A stretch of DNA of 42,264 nt, taken from Fidelibacterota bacterium. Lineage in GTDB: Bacteria; Fidelibacterota; UBA8477; JABMPR01. The stretch covers positions 1 to 42,264 of the forward strand of contig JABIFG010000071.1 in assembly GCA_018650795.1 (NCBI GenBank), given 5' to 3'. Made by a program: the position numbers and the translations under genes. Below, one piece after another: positions 32,178-40,917 of this stretch. Numbering within the stretch: position 1 is the stretch's first letter; every line of letters begins with the position of its first letter. The notes under the pieces were generated by a model. That model was not told where the DNA came from and ran no database searches. It saw nothing but the letters and a program-made list of their open reading frames with translations.

Positions 32178-33425
32178 ATGATTACTTCACTTGCTAACTG
32201 GATTCTGACGTTTGACATCCTCTCAGGTATGGGTAGTTCCGTGGCCTGGGGATTGTCGCTGTTTGTCGTCGCTGCCCTGATTTTTGTATTTGTGGCTGTC
32301 AATGCCATCGTTTTGGTCTACATCGAACGAAAAGTTTCAGCCTTCATGCAAGTTCGTCTCGGACCCATGCGTGTTGGAAAATTTGGAACGCTACAAACCG
32401 TAGCTGATGCCCTGAAACTTTTACAAAAGGAAGATATTATTCCTAAAATGGCTGATAAGGTCCTTTTTATTGTGGGACCCTGGGTCATTCTGGTTGCCTC
32501 TGTGGTGACCTTTGCTGCAATTCCATTCTCTGACACACTGCTGGCGGCCAATATGAATATTGGTCTTTATTATATTGTATCCATCTCTTCTATAGTGGTT
32601 TTGGGTATCGTCATGGCGGGCTGGGCTTCTAATAATAAATGGTCACTCTATGGGGCCATGCGATCAGCTGCTCAGATTATATCTTATGAAATCCCGGTCG
32701 GGATCACTTTGATTGCCGTGGTTGCAGTTGTGGGTAGCCTGAACCTTCAGACTATTATTGAGGCGCAGGGTGGTACAGGAAATCTATTTTACTGGATTCC
32801 TATTCCCTTACCTAACTGGTTTATCTTCCACAATCCTTTTCTATTTATAGCAGCCTTTGTTTACCTCATAGGAGCCACTGCTGAGATAAACCGAACCCCC
32901 TTTGATATTCCAGAATCAGAATCTGAACTGGTGGCTGGTTTCATGACTGAATTTTCAGGACTGAGATGGGCCTTGTTCTTTCTATCTGAATATGCCAATG
33001 CAACATTGGTAGCTTTCCTGGTAGCCATAGTCTTTCTGGGAGGATGGCAGAGTCCTTTTGCTGATTATGAAGGCACTCAGATTGGCTTTTCAATTATTAC
33101 CCTTGTGGCCATCATGTGGACACTTTTTGTTCGGACAAAAACCGGCCGTTTGTCTGTCTACCCCTTAGGTTTGAGTTTTGTTATTACGATTGCAGTCTGG
33201 CTATTCCCAGGATTCGCAATCTGGTTGGCCTCACCTGGCATCTTCTGGATGCTCATGAAGGTGGGTACAATCATTTTCCTTTTGATGTGGTTCCGCTGGA
33301 CATTTCCTCGATTACGTGTGGATCAGCTCATGTATGTGAGTTGGAAAGTAATCTTACCCTTATCACTAATAAATCTCATGGGTGTAGCTATCTGGATGTG
33401 GCTCACCGGTGAAATCCAATTCTAG
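32178..33425 (+). CDS. nuoH: NADH-quinone oxidoreductase subunit H, with extra hydrophobic insertion
   Basis: Membrane subunit linking the quinone chamber to the proton channels. Conserved elements: ERKVSAFMQVRLGPMRVG, AGWASNNKWSLYGAMRSAAQ and the acidic AEINRTPFDIPESESELVAGF. The 415 residues exceed the 325 of E. coli NuoH. Most of the surplus is an insertion at about 294-351, after GGWQSPF and before IFWMLMKVG, holding two hydrophobic stretches (IGFSIITLVAIMWTLFV and LSFVITIAVWLFPGFAIWL). Two added helices would preserve topology. The gene starts directly after the nuoD stop. Confidence 0.95.
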   Translation: MITSLANWILTFDILSGMGSSVAWGLSLFVVAALIFVFVAVNAIVLVYIERKVSAFMQVRLGPMRVGKFGTLQTVADALKLLQKEDIIPKMADKVLFIVGPWVILVASVVTFAAIPFSDTLLAANMNIGLYYIVSISSIVVLGIVMAGWASNNKWSLYGAMRSAAQIISYEIPVGITLIAVVAVVGSLNLQTIIEAQGGTGNLFYWIPIPLPNWFIFHNPFLFIAAFVYLIGATAEINRTPFDIPESESELVAGFMTEFSGLRWALFFLSEYANATLVAFLVAIVFLGGWQSPFADYEGTQIGFSIITLVAIMWTLFVRTKTGRLSVYPLGLSFVITIAVWLFPGFAIWLASPGIFWMLMKVGTIIFLLMWFRWTFPRLRVDQLMYVSWKVILPLSLINLMGVAIWMWLTGEIQF

Positions 33426-33434
33426 GATAGATAC

Positions 33435-34409
33435 ATGAGCTATTTCAGTAATATTAGCAGTGCGATCACCACCCTGGTTGACGGGATGAAAGTGACGATG
33501 GGGTATTTTGTACGACCCCGTGAACACGTCACTTTGCAATACCCCGACGAGGTATGGCCAATTCCCACCAGGAATATTGGTGTCGGTGAGATTGATAGTT
33601 ATAACACAATTCGTTCAAAGCTGGTTGTGGATTTTGAAGACTGTATCGGTTGCAAGGCCTGTGAACGTGCCTGTCCAGTGGATTGTATCAACATTGAAAC
33701 TTTCAAGGCTGGTCCCGAAGAAGATATTGGCACCACCAAGAATGATACCAAGATCAAATTAAGGGTCACCAGTTTTACCATTGATATGAGTGAATGTATG
33801 TTCTGTGATCTCTGTACACACCCCTGTCCAGAGGATTGCATCCACATGACGCCAGATTATCAATTCATCAGCAATGATAATGTCAAACTTGATGTAACAC
33901 CGGAAGAACGCTGGAGAGATCGTGATCACCTGATCTACCAATTCTCAAAAGTGTCTCCAGAAGAGCGTGAACAGCGAGCAGCAGAGGCAGCCAAAGTAGC
34001 CGCCGCAAAAGCTGCTGCCATGGAAGCGAAAAAGGCCGCAGCTGAAAAGGCTGCCGCTGCAAAAGCTTCCGCTGAACAAGCAGCTTTAGATGAAGCAGCT
34101 AGGGAAGCCAGCGTGGTGGAGGTGACTCAATCAGCCGCTAGCATGCCAATCACGCCTCCTGCTCCAATTGGGAGTTCCCCTCAAAGTACGCCACTCACAG
34201 ATGCAATTTCAGGCCCAGCGCCAGATATTATCTCGGTTCAGGACACCACACCTCCAGACGACACGGTAGAAAAGCTCAATATTCCAATGGAGACTATTAC
34301 ATCTCCAGAAGTTTCAGAGGAAAAACCTGTTGCAACTGAGACAACTGTTGAGCCTGAAAAATCAACGGATACAGAAGATTCATCAACAGGGGAGACTGAG
34401 AATGGCTGA
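33435..34409 (+). CDS. nuoI: NADH-quinone oxidoreductase subunit I with long low-complexity C-terminal tail
   Basis: Residues 1-172 are a normal NuoI with two [4Fe-4S] motifs: C70-IG-C73-KA-C76-ERA-C80-P and C121-MF-C124-DL-C127-THP-C131-P. The protein then continues for about 150 residues to 324, where most NuoI end near 165-180. The first part (about 176-230) is dense in Ala, Lys and Glu and likely a long helix. The rest is Pro/Ser/Thr/Glu-rich and probably disordered. The frame is open throughout, and nuoJ begins 8 bases before the stop, so a frameshift artefact is unlikely. The tail could substitute as a docking platform where the NADH module is absent (inference). Confidence 0.93.
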   Translation: MSYFSNISSAITTLVDGMKVTMGYFVRPREHVTLQYPDEVWPIPTRNIGVGEIDSYNTIRSKLVVDFEDCIGCKACERACPVDCINIETFKAGPEEDIGTTKNDTKIKLRVTSFTIDMSECMFCDLCTHPCPEDCIHMTPDYQFISNDNVKLDVTPEERWRDRDHLIYQFSKVSPEEREQRAAEAAKVAAAKAAAMEAKKAAAEKAAAAKASAEQAALDEAAREASVVEVTQSAASMPITPPAPIGSSPQSTPLTDAISGPAPDIISVQDTTPPDDTVEKLNIPMETITSPEVSEEKPVATETTVEPEKSTDTEDSSTGETENG

Positions 34410-34893
34410 TTTCATTTTCTGGATTATCTGGGCTTTGATCGTCGCATCAGCTGCACTGGTAGCATTCGGAAACAACCTGATTCATTCGGTGTTCGCCCTG
34501 ATGGGAACCTTTTTAGGTGTCGCCGGAATTTATATTTTTCTTAACGCGGATTTCCTGGCAGTTACCCAGATTGTAGTGTATGTCGGTGGCATTCTGGTTC
34601 TGCTTGTCTTCGGAATCATGCTCACCAACAAAATTTCCACGGCTCAGATATCTCAGAGTTCTGTGCAAAAAGTCCTGGGCCTGCTCGTTGTGCTGGGAAT
34701 AGCTACAATTATTCTGACCGCAGTGCTACCTCATGACTGGGTGGGTGCAACACTGCCCATGGCTTTCACAGATACAGTTACTGGCATTGGAACCTTATTG
34801 TTTACAGACTATCTGATATTATTTGAGATTGCCTCAGTGTTATTGCTGGGGGCTCTCATTGGTGCAGCCACTTTGGCGAGAAAGGAGCTATAG
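34402..34893 (+). CDS. nuoJ: NADH-quinone oxidoreductase subunit J
   Basis: Small membrane subunit of 163 residues and five hydrophobic helices. ATG 34402 (MADFIFWIIW) is chosen because GGGGAG lies seven bases upstream; the in-frame ATG at 34330 would add a polar stretch lying within nuoI. It overlaps the end of nuoI by eight bases. The conserved segment FLAVTQIVVYVGGILVLLVF contains the pi-bulge helix that moves during turnover. Confidence 0.93.
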   Translation: MADFIFWIIWALIVASAALVAFGNNLIHSVFALMGTFLGVAGIYIFLNADFLAVTQIVVYVGGILVLLVFGIMLTNKISTAQISQSSVQKVLGLLVVLGIATIILTAVLPHDWVGATLPMAFTDTVTGIGTLLFTDYLILFEIASVLLLGALIGAATLARKEL

Positions 34894-34894
34894 G

Positions 34895-35200
34895 ATGGAT
34901 CATCTCTCTTCATATCTCGTTCTCAGCGCCATCCTCTTCAGTCTCGGCTTGTATACTGTAGTCACTCGACGTAATGCTGTAGCCATCCTTATGGGTGTGG
35001 AACTCATTTTGAATGCCGCGAATATAAATTTTGTGGCCTTCTCGAAATTTGTGACCCACAACCTGGATGGACACCTCATGTCGGTTTTTATCATTATGCT
35101 GGCCGCTGCTGAAGCTGCAGTCGCTCTGGCCATAGTCTTGAATCTCTATAACGATCGCGGGCACATCAATGTTGATGAAGCCAACGCACTTAAACAGTAG
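34895..35200 (+). CDS. nuoK: NADH-quinone oxidoreductase subunit K
   Basis: A 101-residue, three-helix membrane subunit of the MrpC type. From ATG 34895 (GAAAGGAG upstream) the sequence has GLYTVVTRRNAVAILMGVELILNAANINFVAF, with the membrane glutamate in the GVELILNA motif, and AAAEAAVALAIVLNLY with the second glutamate used in proton transfer. An upstream in-frame ATG at 34823 lies inside nuoJ and is rejected. Confidence 0.95.
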   Translation: MDHLSSYLVLSAILFSLGLYTVVTRRNAVAILMGVELILNAANINFVAFSKFVTHNLDGHLMSVFIIMLAAAEAAVALAIVLNLYNDRGHINVDEANALKQ

Positions 35201-35211
35201 GTGCAGCTGAT

Positions 35212-37314
35212 ATGATTAAATTAGCACTATTCATTCTGTTTCTCCCGCTGCTATCATTTGTTTTTCAGATATTCTCTTTCAGGCGCTTTGAGGAGAAGAA
35301 GGGGGAATGGGTTTCCGTTGGAATTCAATTCGTAACCTTGATCCTTGCTCTTGTGATGCTGGGTATGATGCTCTCAAGGAGTGATCCCAATTTCAGCCTC
35401 GAATTACATCAGAGCTGGCTTGATCTGGGATTGTTCAAAATTGATCTCGGTATCTACATCGATAATATCACCGTTATTATGCTCGTGGTAGTTGCTCTTA
35501 TCTCTGCCCTGGTGCATCTCTATTCAACTGCCTACATGGCTGGTGATGTCCGTTTTTCCAGATATTTTGGATTCTTAGGGATATTCACATTCTCAATGAA
35601 TGGTATCGTTCTCGCCAATAGTCTCTTTATGATTTACATCTTTTGGGAATTAGTAGGACTCTCATCCTATCTGCTAATTGGACACTGGTGGGAAAAAGAT
35701 TCAGCGGCCAATGCTGGTAAAAAAGCCTTTATCACCAATCGTGTAGGTGATATCGGTATGTTTACTGGAATGCTTATTATCGCCACGGTTCTGGGAACTT
35801 TCAATTTCCAGATGATAGCCGAGCGGATCCATGACGGGGTCTGGGCTGCCAATGCAGGCATGCTGTTTGGTGGGATTGATCCTCATAAACTTCTGACTGT
35901 TGCCGGTATTTTGGTCTTCATGGGCGCCGTGGGTAAATCTGCGCAATTCCCGCTACATGTTTGGCTACCGGACGCCATGGAAGGTCCCACACCTGTATCA
36001 GCACTGATCCATGCCGCCACCATGGTAGCCGCTGGTGTTTATTTGACAGTTCGTATTTTTCCTTTCCTCACGGCTGATGCCATGGCAACCATCGCATTCA
36101 TTGGAGGTTTTACAGCAATTTATGCTGCCACTATTGCAATCACCCAAAATGACATAAAAAAGGTTTTGGCTTATTCAACAGTAAGTCAATTGGGATATAT
36201 GGTTATGGCTCTGGGAACCGGTGCTTATGTAGCTGGTTTCTTTCACCTCGTTACGCATGCCATGTTCAAAGGTGCCTTATTCCTGGCATCAGGTTCAGTA
36301 ATCCATGCTATGCATCATAGTTTGCATCATCTTGACGATCATGAGACCGATCCTCAGGATATGCGCAATATGGGTGGTTTGAGAACCAAGATGCCCATCA
36401 CCTTCGGTGTGTTTATGGTGACAACCGCGGCTATTTCTGGAATACCACTATTCTCAGGATTCTTGAGTAAGGATGCTATCCTGGCCGGAACCTGGGCCTA
36501 TGCTGCCAATGTTCATGACGGGTGGCTGGCATCTCTGCACCTGGCCTGGATTCTTCCAGTATTCGGATTTGGTGCTGCAGCTATCACCGCTTTCTATATG
36601 TTCAGATTGATTTTTATGACCTTTTATGGGGAAGCCAAACAACCACAGATTTTCAAGCATATCAAGGAATCTCCAAAAGTGATGACAATTCCTTTGATTG
36701 TGTTAGCGGTACTCTCCATGTTCTTCATGTTCACTTTGCCATCTGTGAATCCCATATCTGATCATGGTTGGTTTACCACCGTTGTTCAGTCACCTGAGAG
36801 CGCTGTTACAACTGGTCCCGCTTTTGAACTGGAGCATTTTGAACATGCTCTCCATGCAGCGCACACCCCAGCCATGGTGACCTCGATCCTGGTTGCTGGT
36901 CTTGGCATTCTCTTTTCTGTGCTGGTTTATTTTTTGAATAAGATTTCTGCTGAGAAACTCGCTGTAAAACTGGGAGCGCTCTATCGGGGATCATTTAACA
37001 AGTGGTATATGGATGAATTCTATATCAATGGCATCATACGACCATTTTTGAAGGGTTGTGATGCACTTGGTCGTTTTGATCTGGATTTTTATGATCACTA
37101 TCTCATCAACGGGTGGGGTCGCAATACCAAACGTACTTCCAAGGGAGTAGGGCTGGCTGATGATCTCATCGTGGATGGTGCCGTAAATTTTGCCGGTATC
37201 ATCTTTCAATGGTTGGGTTGGACCTTAAAGTTCATCCAAACTGGTAAAATTCAAAATTATCTCATCTTTGTATTGATCGGCGCAGCTATGCTGTATGTCG
37301 TCAATGTATTTTAG
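35212..37314 (+). CDS. nuoL: NADH-quinone oxidoreductase subunit L
   Basis: Antiporter-like subunit with the long lateral helix, 700 residues. Core signatures are FWELVGLSSYLLIGHWWEK, FPLHVWLPDAMEGPTPVSAL followed by IHAATMVAAGVYL, KKVLAYSTVSQLGYM and HAMFKGALFLASGSVIHAM. A His/Asp-rich loop follows (HHSLHHLDDHETD). The C-terminal part from about 560 carries the lateral-helix segment and a final membrane helix (LIFVLIGAAMLYVVNVF). Longer than E. coli NuoL (613) mainly in the C-terminal third. Confidence 0.96.
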   Translation: MIKLALFILFLPLLSFVFQIFSFRRFEEKKGEWVSVGIQFVTLILALVMLGMMLSRSDPNFSLELHQSWLDLGLFKIDLGIYIDNITVIMLVVVALISALVHLYSTAYMAGDVRFSRYFGFLGIFTFSMNGIVLANSLFMIYIFWELVGLSSYLLIGHWWEKDSAANAGKKAFITNRVGDIGMFTGMLIIATVLGTFNFQMIAERIHDGVWAANAGMLFGGIDPHKLLTVAGILVFMGAVGKSAQFPLHVWLPDAMEGPTPVSALIHAATMVAAGVYLTVRIFPFLTADAMATIAFIGGFTAIYAATIAITQNDIKKVLAYSTVSQLGYMVMALGTGAYVAGFFHLVTHAMFKGALFLASGSVIHAMHHSLHHLDDHETDPQDMRNMGGLRTKMPITFGVFMVTTAAISGIPLFSGFLSKDAILAGTWAYAANVHDGWLASLHLAWILPVFGFGAAAITAFYMFRLIFMTFYGEAKQPQIFKHIKESPKVMTIPLIVLAVLSMFFMFTLPSVNPISDHGWFTTVVQSPESAVTTGPAFELEHFEHALHAAHTPAMVTSILVAGLGILFSVLVYFLNKISAEKLAVKLGALYRGSFNKWYMDEFYINGIIRPFLKGCDALGRFDLDFYDHYLINGWGRNTKRTSKGVGLADDLIVDGAVNFAGIIFQWLGWTLKFIQTGKIQNYLIFVLIGAAMLYVVNVF

Positions 37315-37337
37315 GACTGAAGGAGTCGATTAACGCC

Positions 37338-38846
37338 ATGGAAAATCATTTACTAAGCATTGTAACCTTCCTGCCAGTATTTGGAGCGGTGATTATTGCC
37401 CTGATCCCGAAGGAAAAGTTGGACATTATTCGTTGGGGCGCAGCAGCAATAACTGGCCTCCAGCTCATTCTGGCTATCTGGATTCTTTATATTTTCGATT
37501 TCTCAAGTTCAGAGGTTCAACTCCAGGAGCATTTCGCCTGGATCCCTGCGTTTAACATTGAATATTTTATGGGGATTGATGGTCTAAGTGCTCCCATGAT
37601 CCTGCTTACAGCACTTTTAAGTTTTCTGGCTGTATTCACATCCTGGAATATTGAGAAGGCTCAAAAGGGCTATTTCGCACTCTTCCTCCTGCTTGATGCA
37701 GGTATGATGGGTGTCTTCTCATCCCTGGACTTCTTCTTATTCTATATCTTCTGGGAAGTCATGCTCCTGCCAATGTACTTCCTGATTGGTATCTGGGGCG
37801 GACCTCAACGTGAATATGCTGCCATTAAATTTTTCTTATACACTCTTTTTGGGTCCGTTCTGCTCTTATTAGGAATGCTGGCGCTCTATTTTATCTCTGA
37901 GCCCCACACGTTTAACATGCTGATCCTGGCTGAGCATTCGTCACAATTTGGCAATGCCTTACTGTTGGGGATGAATGCCGGGAAGGTGATATTTATACTT
38001 CTCTTCATCGGTTTTGCCATCAAAGTACCTATTTTCCCATTCCATACCTGGTTGCCTCTGGCACACGTTGAGGCTCCCACAGCCATCTCCGTAATTCTTG
38101 CTGGTGTCCTGTTGAAAATGGGAACCTACGGTTTCTTGAGAATCAGCTTTCCTGTCCTTAAAGATGCTACCCTATGGTTTGCCCTGCCGTTAGCAATACT
38201 TGGCCTTATTAACATAATTTACGGCGCTATGGCGGCATTGGCTCAAAGGGATCTGAAGAAGATGGTGGCTTACTCCTCAGTCTCACATATGGGTTTCGTA
38301 CTTTTGGGTATGGCAGCCCTCACTCCGGCTGGTATAAATGGTGCTGTTTTCCAGATGTTCAATCATGGAACCATCTCAGCCATGCTCTTTATGTTGGTAG
38401 GTGTGGTTTATGATAGAGCTCATCATCGTGACATTGAAGGTTTTGGTGGAATTGCCAAGGTAGTACCAATTTATGCCGGTGTCACGGCTATGGCATTTTT
38501 TGCCGGTCTTGGATTACCAGGCTTTTCAGGGTTTATTTCAGAAGCACTGTGTTTTATCGGTGCCTTCCCCGTCTTTACCTGGATCACCATTTTTGCTACT
38601 ATTGGTATTGTGTTGAATGCAGCATATTTCCTGTGGGCTTATCAACGCATATTTATGGGTGAACTCAATAGCAAGTACGAGAATTTGGAAGAGATCAATA
38701 ATCGCGAATTATTTGCTCTGATACCTCTGGCAATTATCACTTTCTTCCTTGGTGTATATCCTACACCCATGTTGAATTTGATGAGTAGCACCTTGAACTC
38801 TTTGGTGGAAGCTGTCAAAACCGCTGGAATGGTAGCTGGTCTGTAA
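37338..38846 (+). CDS. nuoM: NADH-quinone oxidoreductase subunit M
   Basis: Antiporter-like proton-pumping subunit of 502 residues and about 14 helices. FFLFYIFWEVMLLPMYFLIG contains the key glutamate of the first half-channel. Other matches are FPFHTWLPLAHVEAPTAISV, ILAGVLLKMGTYGFLR and KKMVAYSSVSHMGFVLLG, and HGTISAMLFMLVGVVYDRAHHRDIEGFGG is also standard. The start is ATG 37338, 23 bases after the nuoL stop. Confidence 0.96.
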   Translation: MENHLLSIVTFLPVFGAVIIALIPKEKLDIIRWGAAAITGLQLILAIWILYIFDFSSSEVQLQEHFAWIPAFNIEYFMGIDGLSAPMILLTALLSFLAVFTSWNIEKAQKGYFALFLLLDAGMMGVFSSLDFFLFYIFWEVMLLPMYFLIGIWGGPQREYAAIKFFLYTLFGSVLLLLGMLALYFISEPHTFNMLILAEHSSQFGNALLLGMNAGKVIFILLFIGFAIKVPIFPFHTWLPLAHVEAPTAISVILAGVLLKMGTYGFLRISFPVLKDATLWFALPLAILGLINIIYGAMAALAQRDLKKMVAYSSVSHMGFVLLGMAALTPAGINGAVFQMFNHGTISAMLFMLVGVVYDRAHHRDIEGFGGIAKVVPIYAGVTAMAFFAGLGLPGFSGFISEALCFIGAFPVFTWITIFATIGIVLNAAYFLWAYQRIFMGELNSKYENLEEINNRELFALIPLAIITFFLGVYPTPMLNLMSSTLNSLVEAVKTAGMVAGL

Positions 38847-38863
38847 TCAAATAGGATATGCTT

Positions 38864-40360
38864 ATGAATCTTAATCAAATCATGACGGATCTCTCCTATT
38901 TCATACCTGAGATGATACTTACAGGGATACTGCTCCTCGTCATATTGTTCGACCTCTTTCAGAAGACTGACTCTTCCATCCGATCTGGATATCTCGCCCT
39001 AGGCGGCCTGGTGCTTGTTACCCTGGCCCTGATTGGACAAGATGTTTCAACTTCAGTAGGAATATTTTCAAACATGCTGGCGGTGGATCCTTTTAGCAAC
39101 TTTTTGAAGATCCTGGTTAGCATAGGTACTATGCTGGTAATGTGGATGTCATTTAACTCCAATGAGCTAAAAAATCGTCGCGTAGGGGAATACTACGTTC
39201 TGCTTCTGGTTCTGGTTCTAGGAATGTATTTCTTGGTATCTGCAACCCATTTACTCAGCATTTACATCGCACTAGAGATGGTCAGTATCATGAGTTATCT
39301 CCTTTCAGGATATCTGAAAGAGCAGGTGCGTTCCAATGAAGCGTCTGTTAAATATGTGGTGTTTGGTGCTTTTAGCTCCGGTATTTTGCTATATGGATTT
39401 TCATTGCTCTATGGTCTCACAGGCAGTGCCGATATCTTTGAAATTCAAGCAGCACTATCAGCAGGAAGTGTGTCACCTGCTTTGATGATGGTCATCCTGA
39501 TCATGATCCTGGTAGGTTTTGGCTACAAGATTGCTGCCGTGCCATTCCATTTCTGGACACCAGATGTGTATGAAGGTGCGCCAGCTCCAATTACAGCTTT
39601 CCTGTCTGTGGCTCCCAAGGCGGCAGGTTTTGCTATTATTATCCGTTTCTTCAATGTGGCCTTGTCAAGCGCCGGTAATCCGAACATGGAAGCCTGGACA
39701 GCTCTCAGCAACATGAATTGGCAGGCAGTCATGGGTATACTGGCGATCCTCTCCATGACGGTTGGAAATGTTATCGCTCTTCAGCAATCAAATATCAAGC
39801 GTATGCTGGCTTATTCAAGTATTGCTCATGCTGGGTATATGTTACTCGGTGTCGTTGTCGCCGATCAAACGGGTATTGCAGCTGTATTGTATTACGCAGC
39901 AGTTTATATGCTTATGAACCTGGGCGCTTTCTTTGTGGCTATCCATATTAAAAATGAATTTGATACTGAAGAGATCGAAGACTATAAAGCTTTGGGTTAT
40001 AGAGCCCCCGTTCTTGGTGTAATTATGGCTATCTTCATGTTTTCCCTCACGGGATTACCACCTACAGGTGGTTTTGTGGCAAAATTTTACATTTTTCGGG
40101 CTTTGATTGAGTATGGAGATATGTATTTCTGGCTGGCTATCATTGGTCTGATAAACGGTGTCATTTCACTTTACTATTATATGCGCGTTGTCAAAGCCAT
40201 GTACTTCGGGAAAATTGAGTTGCCTGATACGGTTCACCAGGCACCTTTAAATGTTACCATTCTCCTGGGTGTGCTGGCGCTGCCTTTATTGTTTGCCTGG
40301 ATGCTGGGTGACCCTCTGTCGACTTTAGCACAAAATGCGGTCCAGTTTTTTATTCAGTAA
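38864..40360 (+). CDS. nuoN: NADH-quinone oxidoreductase subunit N
   Basis: Antiporter-like subunit, 498 residues from ATG 38864. AGGA lies seven bases before this codon but only one base before the alternative ATG at 38858, so 38864 is preferred. Conserved parts include YIALEMVSIMSYLLSGYLK, VPFHFWTPDVYEGAPAPITA, FLSVAPKAAGFAIIIRF and KRMLAYSSIAHAGYMLLGV. It is the last nuo gene: the order nuoABCDHIJKLMN is complete but nuoE, nuoF and nuoG are not present. A strong terminator follows. Confidence 0.95.
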   Translation: MNLNQIMTDLSYFIPEMILTGILLLVILFDLFQKTDSSIRSGYLALGGLVLVTLALIGQDVSTSVGIFSNMLAVDPFSNFLKILVSIGTMLVMWMSFNSNELKNRRVGEYYVLLLVLVLGMYFLVSATHLLSIYIALEMVSIMSYLLSGYLKEQVRSNEASVKYVVFGAFSSGILLYGFSLLYGLTGSADIFEIQAALSAGSVSPALMMVILIMILVGFGYKIAAVPFHFWTPDVYEGAPAPITAFLSVAPKAAGFAIIIRFFNVALSSAGNPNMEAWTALSNMNWQAVMGILAILSMTVGNVIALQQSNIKRMLAYSSIAHAGYMLLGVVVADQTGIAAVLYYAAVYMLMNLGAFFVAIHIKNEFDTEEIEDYKALGYRAPVLGVIMAIFMFSLTGLPPTGGFVAKFYIFRALIEYGDMYFWLAIIGLINGVISLYYYMRVVKAMYFGKIELPDTVHQAPLNVTILLGVLALPLLFAWMLGDPLSTLAQNAVQFFIQ

Positions 40361-40380
40361 GCTTTAAAATATTTTTGATA

Positions 40381-40412
40381 AAAACCCTGCCATTTATCGG
40401 CGGGGTTTTTTA
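40381..40412 (+). terminator. Rho-independent terminator closing the nuo operon
   Basis: AACCCTGCC pairs with GGCGGGGTT around ATTTATC with one T-G pair, followed by a run of T. It is 20 bases past the nuoN stop. Confidence 0.9.
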
Positions 40413-40444
40413 TTTTAGGGAACAACTGAACACTCGATTGAAGG

Positions 40445-40858
40445 GTGGGTTTGAAGATTATTCGATTAAAACACAGCTTAACTGGTTCCGTGCTTGCGAT
40501 AATGATGCTATGCTCATGTGAACCTGAAGTGAATATAGAGGTCGGCGTCCTCTGGGAAGATGATCAATATTTTAATGATTCAGGCTCAGCCTGCATTGGA
40601 ATTCTCGGAGGAAAGTGGGACTCAGATACAGGTTTTGATGGGACTATTCTTGATACTACTTCGGTAAGATTAGGGGTAAATGGCAATTATAAATTTTCAA
40701 TCATCGCCAGCGAGTCGGATAATTATACCGCTTTCATCTATTTTGAGCATAGTGGCAATGAGATTTATGATGAGGGCTATGATATCGTTATGGGCTATAA
40801 ATACAACAAGGCGGAACCGGGAAAAACTGTGGAAATATCACTCTCTGCATATTACTAA
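40445..40858 (+). CDS. Small putative lipoprotein, unknown function
   Basis: No family recognised. The product has 137 residues with a lipoprotein signal ending in MLCSCE (lipobox Cys about 25). The mature part is acidic, beta-rich and Tyr/Asp-rich, with a pattern like a small carboxypeptidase-regulatory or PEGA-type fold (LGVNGNYKFSIIASESDNYTAFIYFE, then GKTVEISLSAYY). The start is uncertain: GTG 40445 or TTG 40451 are both possible, the latter with GGGTGGG-like purines upstream. It stands alone between the nuo terminator and a convergent pilin gene. Confidence 0.6.
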   Translation: MGLKIIRLKHSLTGSVLAIMMLCSCEPEVNIEVGVLWEDDQYFNDSGSACIGILGGKWDSDTGFDGTILDTTSVRLGVNGNYKFSIIASESDNYTAFIYFEHSGNEIYDEGYDIVMGYKYNKAEPGKTVEISLSAYY

Positions 40859-40917
40859 TAGCTATGCGTCTGCTTGAAGTAAATTAATTCAACTTGAAAA
40901 CGGAACAATGGACAATG

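Noticed and set aside
34330..34401. Longer nuoJ beginning inside the nuoI tail
   Set aside because: The added residues are polar and not NuoJ-like, and the ribosome binding site fits ATG 34402.
33963..34409. NuoI tail as a frameshift or misassembly
   Set aside because: The frame stays open with codon use like its neighbours, and nuoJ starts with a proper binding site overlapping the stop.
34823..34894. Longer nuoK beginning inside nuoJ
   Set aside because: The extension is a frame shadow of nuoJ; ATG 34895 has a good ribosome binding site and the standard NuoK start.
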